Assembly: GCF_000176235.1 (NCBI RefSeq)
Contig: NZ_ACZV01000004.1
Span: 930,001 to 994,000, forward strand
Source of the DNA: Vibrio orientalis CIP 102891 = ATCC 33934
Lineage (GTDB): Bacteria; Pseudomonadota; Gammaproteobacteria; Enterobacterales; Vibrionaceae
DNA length: 64,000 nt
Direction of reading: 5' to 3'
The notes beneath the pieces are model-generated. The model did no database searches and was not told where the DNA came from. It saw only the letters and a list, made by a program, of their open reading frames with translations. Within the stretch, counting starts at the first letter, position 1, and every line of letters begins with the position of its first letter. The position numbers were made by a program, and so were the translations under genes. Shown one piece after another: positions 1-7,962 of this stretch.

Positions 1-242
1 GTGCCTTGGTTTTTGCCACCTTGATATTTAGCAAAGCAGGAATTCCTGCTTTGGGTATAGTATCCGTTCCTCAGGTCTGAGGAACTGCCAATTTCTTGGA
101 TTAACTCTTTGATTTGCTGATTTTGCATGAATAAGCTTGGGCGATGCTTATTATGCCTACCACTTGCTTTATGTAAGTCATTTAAAGAATAAAGACCATC
201 GAGTGTACGAACTTCTTTAGAAAGGATTGTTAAATTTGGCAT
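1..242 (-). CDS. KilA-N domain protein (antirepressor-like), partial
   Basis: The first 80 codons of a minus-strand gene are open to the window edge. It starts at an ATG (242-240) with an ideal GGAGG Shine-Dalgarno four bases upstream. The translation begins MPNLTILSKEV and continues with LYSLNDLHKASG, HRPSLFMQNQQIKELI and, near the edge, YQGGKNQGT, the pattern of the KilA-N DNA-binding domain (short beta strands, a helix with DLHKA, then the GG.NQGT turn). KilA-N proteins are frequent phage antirepressors. The start lies inside the end of the upstream small ORF, so translation is probably coupled. The C-terminal domain that would identify the subtype is missing. Confidence 0.8.
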   Translation of the reverse strand, partial: MPNLTILSKEVRTLDGLYSLNDLHKASGRHNKHRPSLFMQNQQIKELIQEIGSSSDLRNGYYTQSRNSCFAKYQGGKNQG

Positions 243-463
243 AGAGCCTCCGTGTATTTTTCTGAAATATTGGTGTTGGGAGGTTCAGAACAGTTACACA
301 GGTACTGCGGGCTTATTCCCCTTGCGGGTATTGTATTCGCCGCCCTCCCAACATAATTTGGTAGGCAGATCTGCGCTGTCTGAATCGTACTATTGTTAGA
401 CCGCTCTACATTCGCGGTATCTAGCCCTTTAAGGGCGTTTAGTCCGTGCAGCAATAGCTGCAT
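230..463 (-). CDS. Small Icd/Ash-like ORF overlapping the KilA-N gene
   Basis: A 77-residue ORF ends 13 bases inside the KilA-N coding region, the arrangement of icd and ant in phages P1/P7. It contains the stretch LPNYVGRAANTIPARGIS, like the VGRA-type peptides in P4-family Ash/Icd proteins. That resemblance is from memory of the families, not from an alignment. The ORF is unusually constrained by RNA secondary structure because hairpins and a long-range complementarity lie inside it. It may serve mainly as a leader whose translation opens the KilA-N start. Function unproven. Confidence 0.45.
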   Translation of the reverse strand: MQLLLHGLNALKGLDTANVERSNNSTIQTAQICLPNYVGRAANTIPARGISPQYLCNCSEPPNTNISEKYTEALCQI

Positions 464-560
464 TCATCTCAGCACAGATTCTTCAAATCTGTTGAGGCCT
501 TACCCATCTCTGGGTGTCGGGCATAAAAAAGCCAACGCTGTCGGGGTTGGTTGCATTCCG
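243..560 (-). ncRNA. Candidate C4-like antisense/leader RNA
   Basis: The transcribed strand upstream of KilA-N is packed with perfect short hairpins. Plus coordinates of the arms are 424-429/431-436, 447-452/457-462, 474-480/486-492, 502-506/511-515 and 532-536/546-550. In addition, a ten-base segment at 344-353 is exactly complementary to 274-283, close upstream of the KilA-N ribosome site. This is the layout of the C4 RNA of P1, P7 and P4-like elements, which represses icd/ant by pairing near their start. The call is inferred from structure and context; a covariance-model search was not possible. Confidence 0.45.
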
Positions 561-594
561 CTGTGTATCAAGAGGTTCTGACGCCTCAAAAACA

Positions 595-623
595 AATGTA
601 ACGGTTTAACCGTTGTAGATCAA
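595..623 (-). promoter_or_regulatory. Promoter with palindromic operator for the KilA-N transcript
   Basis: On the minus strand TTGATC (623-618) and TACATT (600-595) are separated by 17 bases, a reasonable sigma-70 promoter. The perfect 15-base palindrome AACGGTTTAACCGTT (600-614) fills the spacer, as expected for a repressor operator. The central GTTTAAC also occurs in the palindrome at 30486-30500. Confidence 0.5.
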
Positions 624-660
624 GAATCAAATATCTAACTTTGATATTTATTGATGAATA

Positions 661-705
661 TTGACAACTGAAACGATTGACTTGTGAGCGAATACCGCTC
701 AAAAT
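661..705 (+). promoter_or_regulatory. Candidate promoter with inverted repeat before the 206-residue gene
   Basis: TTGACT (677-682) is followed after 17 bases by CAAAAT (700-705). The spacer and -10 contain the perfect inverted repeat TGAGCG-AATAC-CGCTCA (685-701), a possible repressor site. A second hexamer, TTGACA, lies at 661-666. Confidence 0.35.
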
Positions 706-765
706 TAGTTGTGTGTTTAATTAACTGTATTCCTTAGCAACCTCACACCGGAGAATGTCAAGTAT

Positions 766-1386
766 ATGCCACGTAACTATAACGACCAAATGAAAATCGA
801 TCACGATTTCGGTTGGTTGGACAATGAAGCACAAAATCGCGAGAAGTATCATGAGATTCTAAAGTCAGAGCCTCAGGACATTACTGCTACTGCGAAAATC
901 ATGTTTCCACCAACTTATCAGTTGGTTAGAACAGAACTTGAAAACGATGGTTTCCAAGTAGCTTTGTTATGTGGCGCGACAGAAGAGGTTGTATACTACA
1001 TTAAGTGTCGCGTATGGGCAGACGTAGTGTTAGCAGCAAAACCTGTAACACAAGTTCTATTATGGCGTACGAACTTAGTGCAGCACCTTTCAGCAACGCA
1101 AGGTATTGCAGCAAATATTTTCCGTAATTACCTACTAGAAGAATACAATATCATCGCAAGTGATAGCTGCCAGACTCGAGAAGGTCGTGACTTCTGGGTT
1201 AGACAATTGGGTTATGCTCTAGCATTCCAAGAGTATGTTTACAGGTTCCATCGTATTGAGTGCTCACTAGAGAGACTTGAAGACCCTAGAGCAATTGCTG
1301 ATAACTCTTGTGATTTATGGGGCGACGATGATGATTATGAAAATGTCCTAGCTATCATATCCAAGAATGAAATTACTCTAGACTAA
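766..1386 (+). CDS. Unknown 206-residue phage-region protein
   Basis: The ORF codes for an acidic, soluble protein with no signal peptide or membrane segment. It ends in an acidic DDDDYEN stretch. The start ATG is the first codon of the ORF; the upstream GGAG (about 751-754) is a fair ribosome site. No motif known to me is visible. The gene stands alone on the plus strand, opposite to the KilA-N transcript and to the tail operon. It has its own candidate promoter upstream and a strong terminator directly after its stop, which suggests an independently expressed accessory (moron-like) gene. Function not assigned. Confidence 0.7.
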   Translation: MPRNYNDQMKIDHDFGWLDNEAQNREKYHEILKSEPQDITATAKIMFPPTYQLVRTELENDGFQVALLCGATEEVVYYIKCRVWADVVLAAKPVTQVLLWRTNLVQHLSATQGIAANIFRNYLLEEYNIIASDSCQTREGRDFWVRQLGYALAFQEYVYRFHRIECSLERLEDPRAIADNSCDLWGDDDDYENVLAIISKNEITLD

Positions 1387-1414
1387 AAAAGGCCGCAATT
1401 AAGCGGCCTTTTTT
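1385..1414 (+). terminator. Rho-independent terminator
   Basis: GGCCGC and GCGGCC flank an AATTAA loop, with an A tract before and a T tract after, directly behind the stop of the 206-residue gene. The flanking A and T runs would let it work in both directions. Confidence 0.85.
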
Positions 1415-1864
1415 ATTTCTGGAGAGACAAAACCCTACCTTTTCTTGGACTCGACTTCTTAGATCTTATAGTAAAGCCTTTCAATTATTCCTTTTTTCAA
1501 TTTTGAAAAAATCACTTTGAGACTAGATTGGCTCTCAGACCTTATTTCATAAGGCTTTCGCCCGTTCACCACTGATCATCAAAATCACACACCAGATCAT
1601 TAAAATCGTGAGCCAATGTAGAACTCTTAATATTTATCAGTCACTTACAGCAAACCCCACTCACTCTACCTGATCACACAGCGCGATCTTTTTTCAATTT
1701 TGATCAATTACTGAATTTTCATATAACGCGTTTTAATGCACTTTTCGCAGGTTTCGACATGAGTGTAAGCTCCTTGCTATATAAGGCTTGGGGCACTGAT
1801 ATTGCTACATTGTAGGGCTATGGAATTGCGCCTCTCCAAAAGTGCGAAAAAAGTGGTACAAAAA
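1415..1864. other. Gene-free stretch with clustered GATC sites
   Basis: No ORF with coding character was seen here. Five GATC tetramers fall within about 130 bases (1574, 1595, 1672, 1685, 1702), with a sixth at 1462. Two lie in a degenerate direct repeat (GATCATCAAAATC and GATCATTAAAATC). Chance would give about one GATC per 256 bases. They could be Dam/SeqA-sensitive sites or part of a packaging or regulatory region near the presumed cos site. This is an observation only. Confidence 0.3.
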
Positions 1865-1900
1865 CCTCGCAGGCGGGTGTAGAGGAGCGCGAATTAGGTG
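1865..1900. other. Candidate cos (packaging) site
   Basis: A GC-rich island in AT-rich DNA contains AGGCGGG (1871-1877), nine bases, then GCGCG (1887-1891). As I remember the P2 cohesive-end site, it has AGGCGGG, nine bases, then GCGCG at the same spacing. The location, after the last tail gene and on the far side of the attachment site from int, is where HP1/K139-type genomes place cos. The comparison sequence is from memory and the match is short, so this is tentative. Confidence 0.35.
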
Positions 1901-1923
1901 GGTTAAGGGGTCGATTTGAGCAC

Positions 1924-1941
1924 TGTGTTCAACAATCGACA
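1924..1941 (+). promoter_or_regulatory. Ogr/Delta-type late activator box
   Basis: TGT, twelve bases, ACA occurs exactly here, matching the known P2 Ogr/Delta recognition pattern. It sits within the dyad GTCGATT-N17-AATCGAC (1910-1940). A TATGTT hexamer at 1972-1977 gives a plausible -10, which puts the box centre close to the usual -55. The likely target is the 51-residue gene at 2062. A matching Ogr-like protein is encoded at 22256-22507. Confidence 0.5.
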
Positions 1942-2061
1942 TCCGCAATTGCACACGCTAGTAGCTCTTGATATGTTGTTTCACGCGATTGGTAGTAACT
2001 GCATTCAAGCGAGTGAATCTATGACCAGTAATAATTTGATTTAAACTACTGGAGATTACAC

Positions 2062-2217
2062 ATGAAGTATTTTTCTATTTTGTTTTTGGTTCTGGACGCT
2101 CTATTCAAACGCAAACAGCAAAACCCAGAGGACTTTAGAGACAACAAAGATAAGTTTCTCGATATGGCAAGAAAGTACGAACCTCGTACCTACGATAAAT
2201 TTAAAGACAGAGAATAG
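2062..2217 (+). CDS. Small 51-residue phage protein
   Basis: The ORF has a GGAG ribosome site about eight bases before the ATG. It encodes a hydrophobic N-terminus (MKYFSILFLVLDALF) followed by a highly charged tail rich in K, D and R. This could be a small inner-membrane or membrane-anchored peptide. It lies behind an Ogr-type box, so late expression is likely, and it is followed by a strong terminator. It runs on the opposite strand to the tail operon, facing its end. No homologue is recognised; coding status rests on the ribosome site, the promoter context and the terminator. Confidence 0.6.
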   Translation: MKYFSILFLVLDALFKRKQQNPEDFRDNKDKFLDMARKYEPRTYDKFKDRE

Positions 2218-2232
2218 TCCAACTACCAAAGT

Positions 2233-2257
2233 AAAGGCTGCAAAATTGCAGCCTTTT
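2233..2257. terminator. Bidirectional terminator between the 51-residue gene and the tail operon
   Basis: AAGGCTGCAA and TTGCAGCCTT form a perfect stem, with A residues on one side and a T run on the other. It closes the small plus-strand gene and the long minus-strand tail operon ending at 2258. Confidence 0.85.
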
Positions 2258-3898
2258 TTAGTTTTTGGTGATTGGGTCTAAGCGGCCTTTGAGAGATTCA
2301 CTATCACTTCCGTGGCCAGAGATTGCTTCAGATTGGATTGGGGACTGTGAACTGCCAGAACCTGGTACTACACCACTGTGGGTATGATTGGCTAAGGTGT
2401 CGGCTAGTCCTTTGACTACTTGCATAAGTTCAGATAACAAAATCAACACATTCTCTTGTTTTGAGCCTACCCATGTTTTAGGGGCTTGGAGCCATTGATG
2501 ATCGGCAGCGATGCTTCGGCGGTATTTGCCAATTGTTTCGATAAGCTCCCCTGCTGTGGCCGTGTGCATGTTGCCCAGTGAACCAAGCTCTAGGTTATCA
2601 CCGGCTAAGAGCTCGATGGCACCCAATGTCTCAACAACCTTTTTGCCTATGATGCTCTCCAAGCTATGTTGGTCAACGTTGAGTGCGTGCGTACCAAAGT
2701 CCGCTTGGTAATGGGTGGCTTCATCGTGTTTTCGATAGGCCTTATGGTTTTGTTGTTGGTCGGTTTGGTTGGTGGTGTTGCCTGCCGCGTCTACCCGTTT
2801 GCTAACTTCATCACGTTGCTGTTGAAGCTGTTCACCCGGCTCTATGGTTGGTAGAGCGAACTCTCGACCATAAACAGCCCGAATGATGGGTAAATCATTG
2901 CGACCATAAGCAAAGGCGATTTCAACTATGGTTCCTTCAAGCGGATACCCCATCAATCCCGATTCATGGCCTGTCATGGTGATAGGTAGCGGGATAGATT
3001 TATACAGCGGTACACTGGTGTCGATTTGCATGTTTTCCGACAGCAAGTGAACATCAACCGCATAACGAGGACGAAATGGGTCACTGATATCACCTGATTG
3101 CGATTCATCACGCACCGCTTTGATTTGTCCGAACCTTGGCAGGTGATGACCGGCAGCAAGCTCAGGGAAGTTTTTGAGTGCCTCTTGCTTCTTTGGTGGA
3201 ACTTCCGCTTTGCTCTCTTCCCAATGGATGGTCATCTCATCGGCAATCAGGTCAACTCGCTTAACCCGTTGATCATTGACGATAGCGCCAGGTCGAATCA
3301 CCGGCAAAGGTGCGATGCTGATACTATTCGCAGCTTGTTTGATAGCTAACTCATTTCTGAGCGTAACGTTCTTACCAAAGTAATGGCAATGCTCAAACGC
3401 ACCAATGTAGAGGGTTTGGTCTGTTTTCTGGTACCAGATAAAATCAGGGATGTTGAACGCTTTACCAATCGCTTGTAAACACTGGTAGCCCGTTCCTTGG
3501 CTGGTAAAGTTTGGAATGGTCTTGTCGGTATAGTCGACGTTCTCTGGCAGTGCGAACTGCAAGCCAATTTTGTCAGTTAACGCATTAAGTACCTGGCGCA
3601 TAGTCGCGTGCTCGATGGCTACAGGCCAAGGTTTGTTGAGAATGCAGCTATACTCTTTAACCAATACCTTATGGCTACCATTCGCGGTCGGAAACACCTT
3701 TTCGATAGTCCCTTCAAACCAAAGCTTTGTGTTTTGGTCATAACCGATATCGAACTGAACATGATCAAAGCGAGTTGGCGCAATGTCGTTTTGGTAGATG
3801 AAGATAGCACTGCTTCCCAATGAGTGATGAAGACTTACACTATTTTGAGAGAGCGTAACTTCATTGCCAGCCACAAATAGGCGTTTCTCTAACTTCAT
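2258..3898 (-). CDS. Late control D / baseplate hub-spike protein
   Basis: This 546-residue protein is the last gene of the tail operon, the place of gene D in P2/HP1-type phages. The N-terminal 200 residues fit the gpD/gp27-like hub fold. Residues of about 240-330 (RFGQIKAVRDE, GHESGLMGYPLEGTIVEIAF, NDLPIIRAVYG) look like the OB-fold of gp5/VgrG spikes. The C-terminal part is rich in Q, T and H and probably forms the beta-helical or trimeric spike stem. It is longer than P2 gpD (387 residues), consistent with a hub-plus-spike fusion. It overlaps the preceding gene by four bases, indicating translational coupling. Confidence 0.75.
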   Translation of the reverse strand: MKLEKRLFVAGNEVTLSQNSVSLHHSLGSSAIFIYQNDIAPTRFDHVQFDIGYDQNTKLWFEGTIEKVFPTANGSHKVLVKEYSCILNKPWPVAIEHATMRQVLNALTDKIGLQFALPENVDYTDKTIPNFTSQGTGYQCLQAIGKAFNIPDFIWYQKTDQTLYIGAFEHCHYFGKNVTLRNELAIKQAANSISIAPLPVIRPGAIVNDQRVKRVDLIADEMTIHWEESKAEVPPKKQEALKNFPELAAGHHLPRFGQIKAVRDESQSGDISDPFRPRYAVDVHLLSENMQIDTSVPLYKSIPLPITMTGHESGLMGYPLEGTIVEIAFAYGRNDLPIIRAVYGREFALPTIEPGEQLQQQRDEVSKRVDAAGNTTNQTDQQQNHKAYRKHDEATHYQADFGTHALNVDQHSLESIIGKKVVETLGAIELLAGDNLELGSLGNMHTATAGELIETIGKYRRSIAADHQWLQAPKTWVGSKQENVLILLSELMQVVKGLADTLANHTHSGVVPGSGSSQSPIQSEAISGHGSDSESLKGRLDPITKN

Positions 3899-4368
3899 TT
3901 CAGCGCCTCTTCACTTTCAATCAGGGCTTGTTGATGCTGGGAGTTTTGCTGTTTCGTCGATGGCTTTTTGCTTTTGGTACGTTGCTCGATTTTCTCTGAG
4001 GCCGAATTGTACTCACGCATCGAGAAGCTGATTTCCCATGCTCGAAGTGACGTATGTTCAGAAGACGATAATTTGCCAAAGAACTTAGCTTCACGTACGC
4101 GATATAAACGCGCATCACGATTACCAATACGAAACACTTTACGATTGCCGTTTTCGTCTTTCATCGAGAAGGTATCGTAGAGATCAGTTAGGTCCGTCTC
4201 GCGCTTAAATGGAATGGTACCGGTGACCGAAATCACCACGCCTTTATCGCCCTGCTCAGATGAGTGAGTCGATGATGATTGGCCGCTCATGTCTTTGTCT
4301 TTGTATTGCTTCGAGCAGCTCACTTTCATGTTGTCGATTGGGAGTAGCTTGCCATCTAAACTAAGCAT
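3895..4368 (-). CDS. Tail/baseplate protein, HP1-type, function unknown
   Basis: A 157-residue protein starting MLSLDGKLLPIDNMKVSCSK. It has a central beta-rich region (VISVTGTIPFKRETDLTDLYD) and a charged, low-complexity C-terminus rich in K, Q and S. Proteins with this plan lie next to the D-like gene in K139/HP1-type phages and may connect hub and tube. It overlaps both neighbours by a few bases (ATGA-type junctions), so it belongs to the same operon. No catalytic motif is visible. Confidence 0.65.
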   Translation of the reverse strand: MLSLDGKLLPIDNMKVSCSKQYKDKDMSGQSSSTHSSEQGDKGVVISVTGTIPFKRETDLTDLYDTFSMKDENGNRKVFRIGNRDARLYRVREAKFFGKLSSSEHTSLRAWEISFSMREYNSASEKIEQRTKSKKPSTKQQNSQHQQALIESEEALK

Positions 4369-5242
4369 TCAACAGCTCCTCAAAAAAGGTTAACGGTTTT
4401 TCACTAAGCAATAGGCTCATGATGGTGTATTGGTGATTGGTTGGCACATTTGTGTTTTTAAGTTGGCTTGCCATGCTATCAAGCGAGCCTGTGAACTTAG
4501 CCGACCACACACTGCCTTGCAGAGCTTTAAGCGCGTTAATTTGCGCTTTGAGTTCATCCATTTTGGCGCTGCGTTTTGCGGCTAGTACACTGAGTTTACC
4601 GATCACATTAGTGGCATCATTGGCGAGTGATTCTAGTGTGGCTATTTGCCCTGCTTGATGTTGTTCGTACTCATAAAGCGGCTGAGCGTTGGCAGTAGCC
4701 TTTGGTTTGAAGCGTGGCTGCACAATTGGCGCAGGCACGTGCATTTTGTTTTGGTCGTTAGTGGTTAATGCTTTGGCCTGTCTAGCTGTTTGCATCCAAT
4801 CAGGAAAGCACAGAACTGAAGTAACATTGGCCAGTTGACTAGCAAAACTGGCTAGGTTCGAGGCGCTAATCATCACTGCGATACAGTGGGTGCTGGTATT
4901 TGGCCTATGAGTATCTATTTTATCTTGCAGTTTTGCCGCTAGCGTATCTCGTGCTTGTAGCGGTGTTAAAACGCAGCCCGACTCTAACTGCTGGCCAACA
5001 TCATATTGATAAGGCGTTGCCGAGATAATTGTACCCTGCTCGATGAGTGATTCAAGATCACCGCGCAAACCGAGTAATGCTTCAGCCTCTGAACTTAAAG
5101 AGTGACGCCCGTAATTGGCGTCACTTTCAAGGTTAGTTAAACGGCTAACAGCATCATTCATTGTTATGCCAATTTGGTCAGTTACCTGTTCAGCACTGGC
5201 TTGAATGGTTTGGGCGGCGCTTGGCCAAGTGAGGTTAGTCAT
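4361..5242 (-). CDS. Tail protein of unknown function
   Basis: A 293-residue, mostly alpha-helical protein rich in A, Q, L and S with no catalytic motifs. The second half (LESLANDATNVIGKLSVLAA to LKAQINALKALQG) is predicted coiled coil. Its position between the fibre genes and the baseplate hub indicates a virion or assembly role. I recognise it only as a gene of the HP1/K139 tail block. It overlaps the next gene by eight bases. Confidence 0.6.
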   Translation of the reverse strand: MTNLTWPSAAQTIQASAEQVTDQIGITMNDAVSRLTNLESDANYGRHSLSSEAEALLGLRGDLESLIEQGTIISATPYQYDVGQQLESGCVLTPLQARDTLAAKLQDKIDTHRPNTSTHCIAVMISASNLASFASQLANVTSVLCFPDWMQTARQAKALTTNDQNKMHVPAPIVQPRFKPKATANAQPLYEYEQHQAGQIATLESLANDATNVIGKLSVLAAKRSAKMDELKAQINALKALQGSVWSAKFTGSLDSMASQLKNTNVPTNHQYTIMSLLLSEKPLTFFEELLNA

Positions 5243-5245
5243 AGT

Positions 5246-5806
5246 CTAAACCTCTGGGTTTACCGGCCACGGATTGTCGGCTTTGATTTTAGCCACCAAC
5301 TCATCGATGCGATCGTAGCAAACCTGCAGCTTTTGTACTGTTGCCCCGCTGCGCTCTAGCCGCCGCGCTTCATTTTCTAATGGGTCCGTTTGAGAGCGAT
5401 AAAGCGATTCGCGAGTAGCATCCACTTGTGCGTATTCAGCAATGTACTTTTTGCTTAAGTCAGTAACCCAAGTACCATTGATTCTCTCATCATATTCACT
5501 TGTCGGCTCGTCCAGCGTGAAACCATCTTTGATTCTACCCAAATCAGAAACCAACTCTGATTTAGTACAATCCGATTCATCATAAATCGTTATGCCTCGA
5601 TGGTCTTCGATGTATTCAGAACCAATAGCCTTGCCAGACTCGTTGAGAACAGCTATTACTGCAAAACCTTGCTTTGGTAGTAAGGGCTCAACTTCTAAAG
5701 CATTCTTGGGAGTATGGTACAATCCACCACGAAATTCGGCATGTTGAGGTTTTAGAATTTCATGCGTTTCACTATCTACTGACCAAAATATCTTAATTTT
5801 TTCCAT
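5246..5806 (-). CDS. Tail fibre assembly-like protein
   Basis: A 186-residue protein directly downstream of the tail fibre gene, where fibre chaperones are normally encoded. The C-terminal half (YAQVDATRESLYRSQTDPLE, RLERSG, DELVAKIKADNPWP) resembles the helical C-terminus of DUF4376/tail fibre assembly proteins. The N-terminal part is beta-rich. It is probably a chaperone for fibre trimerisation or attachment. The assignment is from position and C-terminal pattern. Confidence 0.55.
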   Translation of the reverse strand: MEKIKIFWSVDSETHEILKPQHAEFRGGLYHTPKNALEVEPLLPKQGFAVIAVLNESGKAIGSEYIEDHRGITIYDESDCTKSELVSDLGRIKDGFTLDEPTSEYDERINGTWVTDLSKKYIAEYAQVDATRESLYRSQTDPLENEARRLERSGATVQKLQVCYDRIDELVAKIKADNPWPVNPEV

Positions 5807-5814
5807 AACTACCC

Positions 5815-7308
5815 TTAAATGGCAATTGCCATAGATCTCGCGACTGATCGAGGTTTATTTTCCTGACCTTGATTAAACGGCTCTGTAGTAGCATAACCTC
5901 CAGTCCAAGACGTACCATGGAGGTACGGGCCAATTCCCGCAACACCGCCAGTTGGATATCTATGAGAATGCTCTCCTACTGATGCATCACTGAATTCGTT
6001 CAAACCTTGAGCTGGGTTAATCCCTCTGCCTAGATCCAATACTCGTAAGAACTCTGCACGAATTTCGCCTGTGTTAATGGAATCATCACTTACTAGCGCC
6101 GGATAACGACGAGCCAAACGCCAGTATACGACTGCAGGCAAATCAACATTAATTTCCAGTACTGCCCATTCTGGCGCTGAGGTGTCAAGCCAATAAAACG
6201 GCATGCCTACTTGATCACCGGTATAAGGTATCCAGTAAAACGGCTTAGTAGTGTCTAACCACCCAATATGGCGATTCACTTCTAATAAAGGGGATTTGCC
6301 AGCTAATGACTCAACATTGGAATACCATTGCCAATAACTTAATTCACCCGTTGCTTGATCTTTGGTATAGCAAACCTCACCAACTGAATAGATACGCTCT
6401 GAGTCATATGGTAGAAACTGAGCAACGCTTGCTTTAGGGTATTGGGGGTGAGGATCAATCTCTGCAACATGCCCTTCTAACCCACCTTTCACCCGCCAAT
6501 CAACCACTGAACCATCGGCATTAATTCCGGCCAGTTTAGCGACATAGTGCTGATTGCCATTGCCGTCTACGTAGTCAGTTAGGTCAATTTCAGAGGCGGT
6601 GATAGTAACGATGTTTTCCCACGCAGACAGCGCAGTGCCTTGGCGAACAACATCGACATACAAACCATTGGGTTTGGTGGTGATGGTTTGAAGCACTTCA
6701 CCAGACAACACACCACGTAAACCGCCGACGTACACGACTCCGGGTGTAACTTTGTATTTATCTGGGTCAGCTTGTTGGATTACATCAAAGCCATCAACAA
6801 AGGAGGTGTGGCCGTAGTTATCTAGACAAGCTAAACGGTGGTCTTCTTCGATTCCTTTCAAACGTGCTTGGTAGTCAATTTGCCACGTTGCAGCATCAAC
6901 GGTAATGCCTGCGATTTGCGCAGCACCATCGTATTGCTGAGCGAGTGACTTAGTGCTCGCCATGCCGTTTTCTTTGGTTTCATCGGCTTTGTGCACCACA
7001 ATGCCACACGAGTTAGGCACGTTCTTGTCACGTAGGTAAATAGCGTTAAAGGTAAACTCTTCCTCACTCGCAGGAACAACCACTGAGTAAACCAGAACGT
7101 TGTCGCCCAGTTTGCCCACTTGGTCGATGTTTTGTTGATGAACCCAAAGCGACATATCCGGTAAACCTTGGCTGCGGTCAATGGGTTGACTTGGGTCTAG
7201 GTCGGGAATGTAGGCGAAAATCATTTCGTTCATGTCTGGCGCTTTACCGACACTGATTTGATTTTGCATGTACTTCTCAAACTCTAGAGGAATTGCCGTT
7301 TGGCTCAT
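5815..7308 (-). CDS. Tail fibre / collar protein (gpH-like)
   Basis: A 497-residue protein. The N-terminal 150 residues match the phage tail-collar fibre domain (IPLEFEKYMQNQISVGKAPD, LPDMSLWVHQQN, the anchor that binds the baseplate). The C-terminus has GEIRAEFLRVLDLGRG and ends ENKPRSVARSMAIAI, like P2 gpH-type tips. The middle holds repeats of WLDTT/YWLDTS type. It is probably the host receptor-binding fibre, so the C-terminal part is expected to vary among relatives. An SD-like AGGAG precedes the start. Confidence 0.8.
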   Translation of the reverse strand: MSQTAIPLEFEKYMQNQISVGKAPDMNEMIFAYIPDLDPSQPIDRSQGLPDMSLWVHQQNIDQVGKLGDNVLVYSVVVPASEEEFTFNAIYLRDKNVPNSCGIVVHKADETKENGMASTKSLAQQYDGAAQIAGITVDAATWQIDYQARLKGIEEDHRLACLDNYGHTSFVDGFDVIQQADPDKYKVTPGVVYVGGLRGVLSGEVLQTITTKPNGLYVDVVRQGTALSAWENIVTITASEIDLTDYVDGNGNQHYVAKLAGINADGSVVDWRVKGGLEGHVAEIDPHPQYPKASVAQFLPYDSERIYSVGEVCYTKDQATGELSYWQWYSNVESLAGKSPLLEVNRHIGWLDTTKPFYWIPYTGDQVGMPFYWLDTSAPEWAVLEINVDLPAVVYWRLARRYPALVSDDSINTGEIRAEFLRVLDLGRGINPAQGLNEFSDASVGEHSHRYPTGGVAGIGPYLHGTSWTGGYATTEPFNQGQENKPRSVARSMAIAI

Positions 7309-7329
7309 GTTGCCTCTCCTATTCAGCCT

Positions 7330-7962
7330 TTAGAGGCTTGCAATAAATAACTGTTGTTGATGTTCGATTGGTTGGGGCTTCATCGTCAGTTCAACTGCCA
7401 ATTTCGATTCTGCAGAAAAGAGGCTGAAGTTATGCGAAAACTCACCACTGGCGATGGTTAGGGTTGTTGGGAACGTCACCTGAAAGCGATAGCGTCGACA
7501 CGTTCTGCCGTATTGTTCGATCAAGGTTTGAACTAACTTGGTATTGTTAGAGATATCACCATCGGTCAATTCGATGGTGCAGACATCCCACTCAATAGCA
7601 CTTTCACGTTCTTTGAACGCCACAATACCAATACCTAATCGTTCAAAAATGCGTTTGAATCCAGCTACGCTGCCGGCGTCTTTCGCATTAACGAAGGCGT
7701 ATTTCACGCGCTTACGAAACAGGCTCAGCGGCTCGCCATCAAAACGGGTGATGTCTCTGTCCCACGCCATCAGCTCTAACACTTTCTCACTACAAGTCAG
7801 TGCATCGAGTTGGTTGACTGGATAAGTGAGCCAGTCATACACACGAAGCCAAAACCGCTTCACCCCTTGGGTTAACCAATAAGGTTCAATTTTCTCTTTC
7901 GGGATGGATTCACCATCTTGCCACCAAGGGAGAACAATCTTGATCATCTCTGGGATGTTCAT
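7330..7962 (-). CDS. Phage tail protein I (gpI-like)
   Basis: This 210-residue protein matches the tail protein I family: WLTYPVNQLDALTCSEKVLELMAWDRDI followed by PLSLFRKRVKYAF and GSVAGFKRIFERLGI, shown here in parts. It forms part of the baseplate wedge and precedes the fibre in assembly. It overlaps the baseplate J gene by four bases (start within the previous stop), the usual P2 J-I-H order. Confidence 0.8.
   Translation of the reverse strand: MNIPEMIKIVLPWWQDGESIPKEKIEPYWLTQGVKRFWLRVYDWLTYPVNQLDALTCSEKVLELMAWDRDITRFDGEPLSLFRKRVKYAFVNAKDAGSVAGFKRIFERLGIGIVAFKERESAIEWDVCTIELTDGDISNNTKLVQTLIEQYGRTCRRYRFQVTFPTTLTIASGEFSHNFSLFSAESKLAVELTMKPQPIEHQQQLFIASL

Noticed and set aside
1..2061. Left attachment site
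   Set aside because: No direct repeat shared with 35193-35411 could be found by eye; the left end is probably outside the window.
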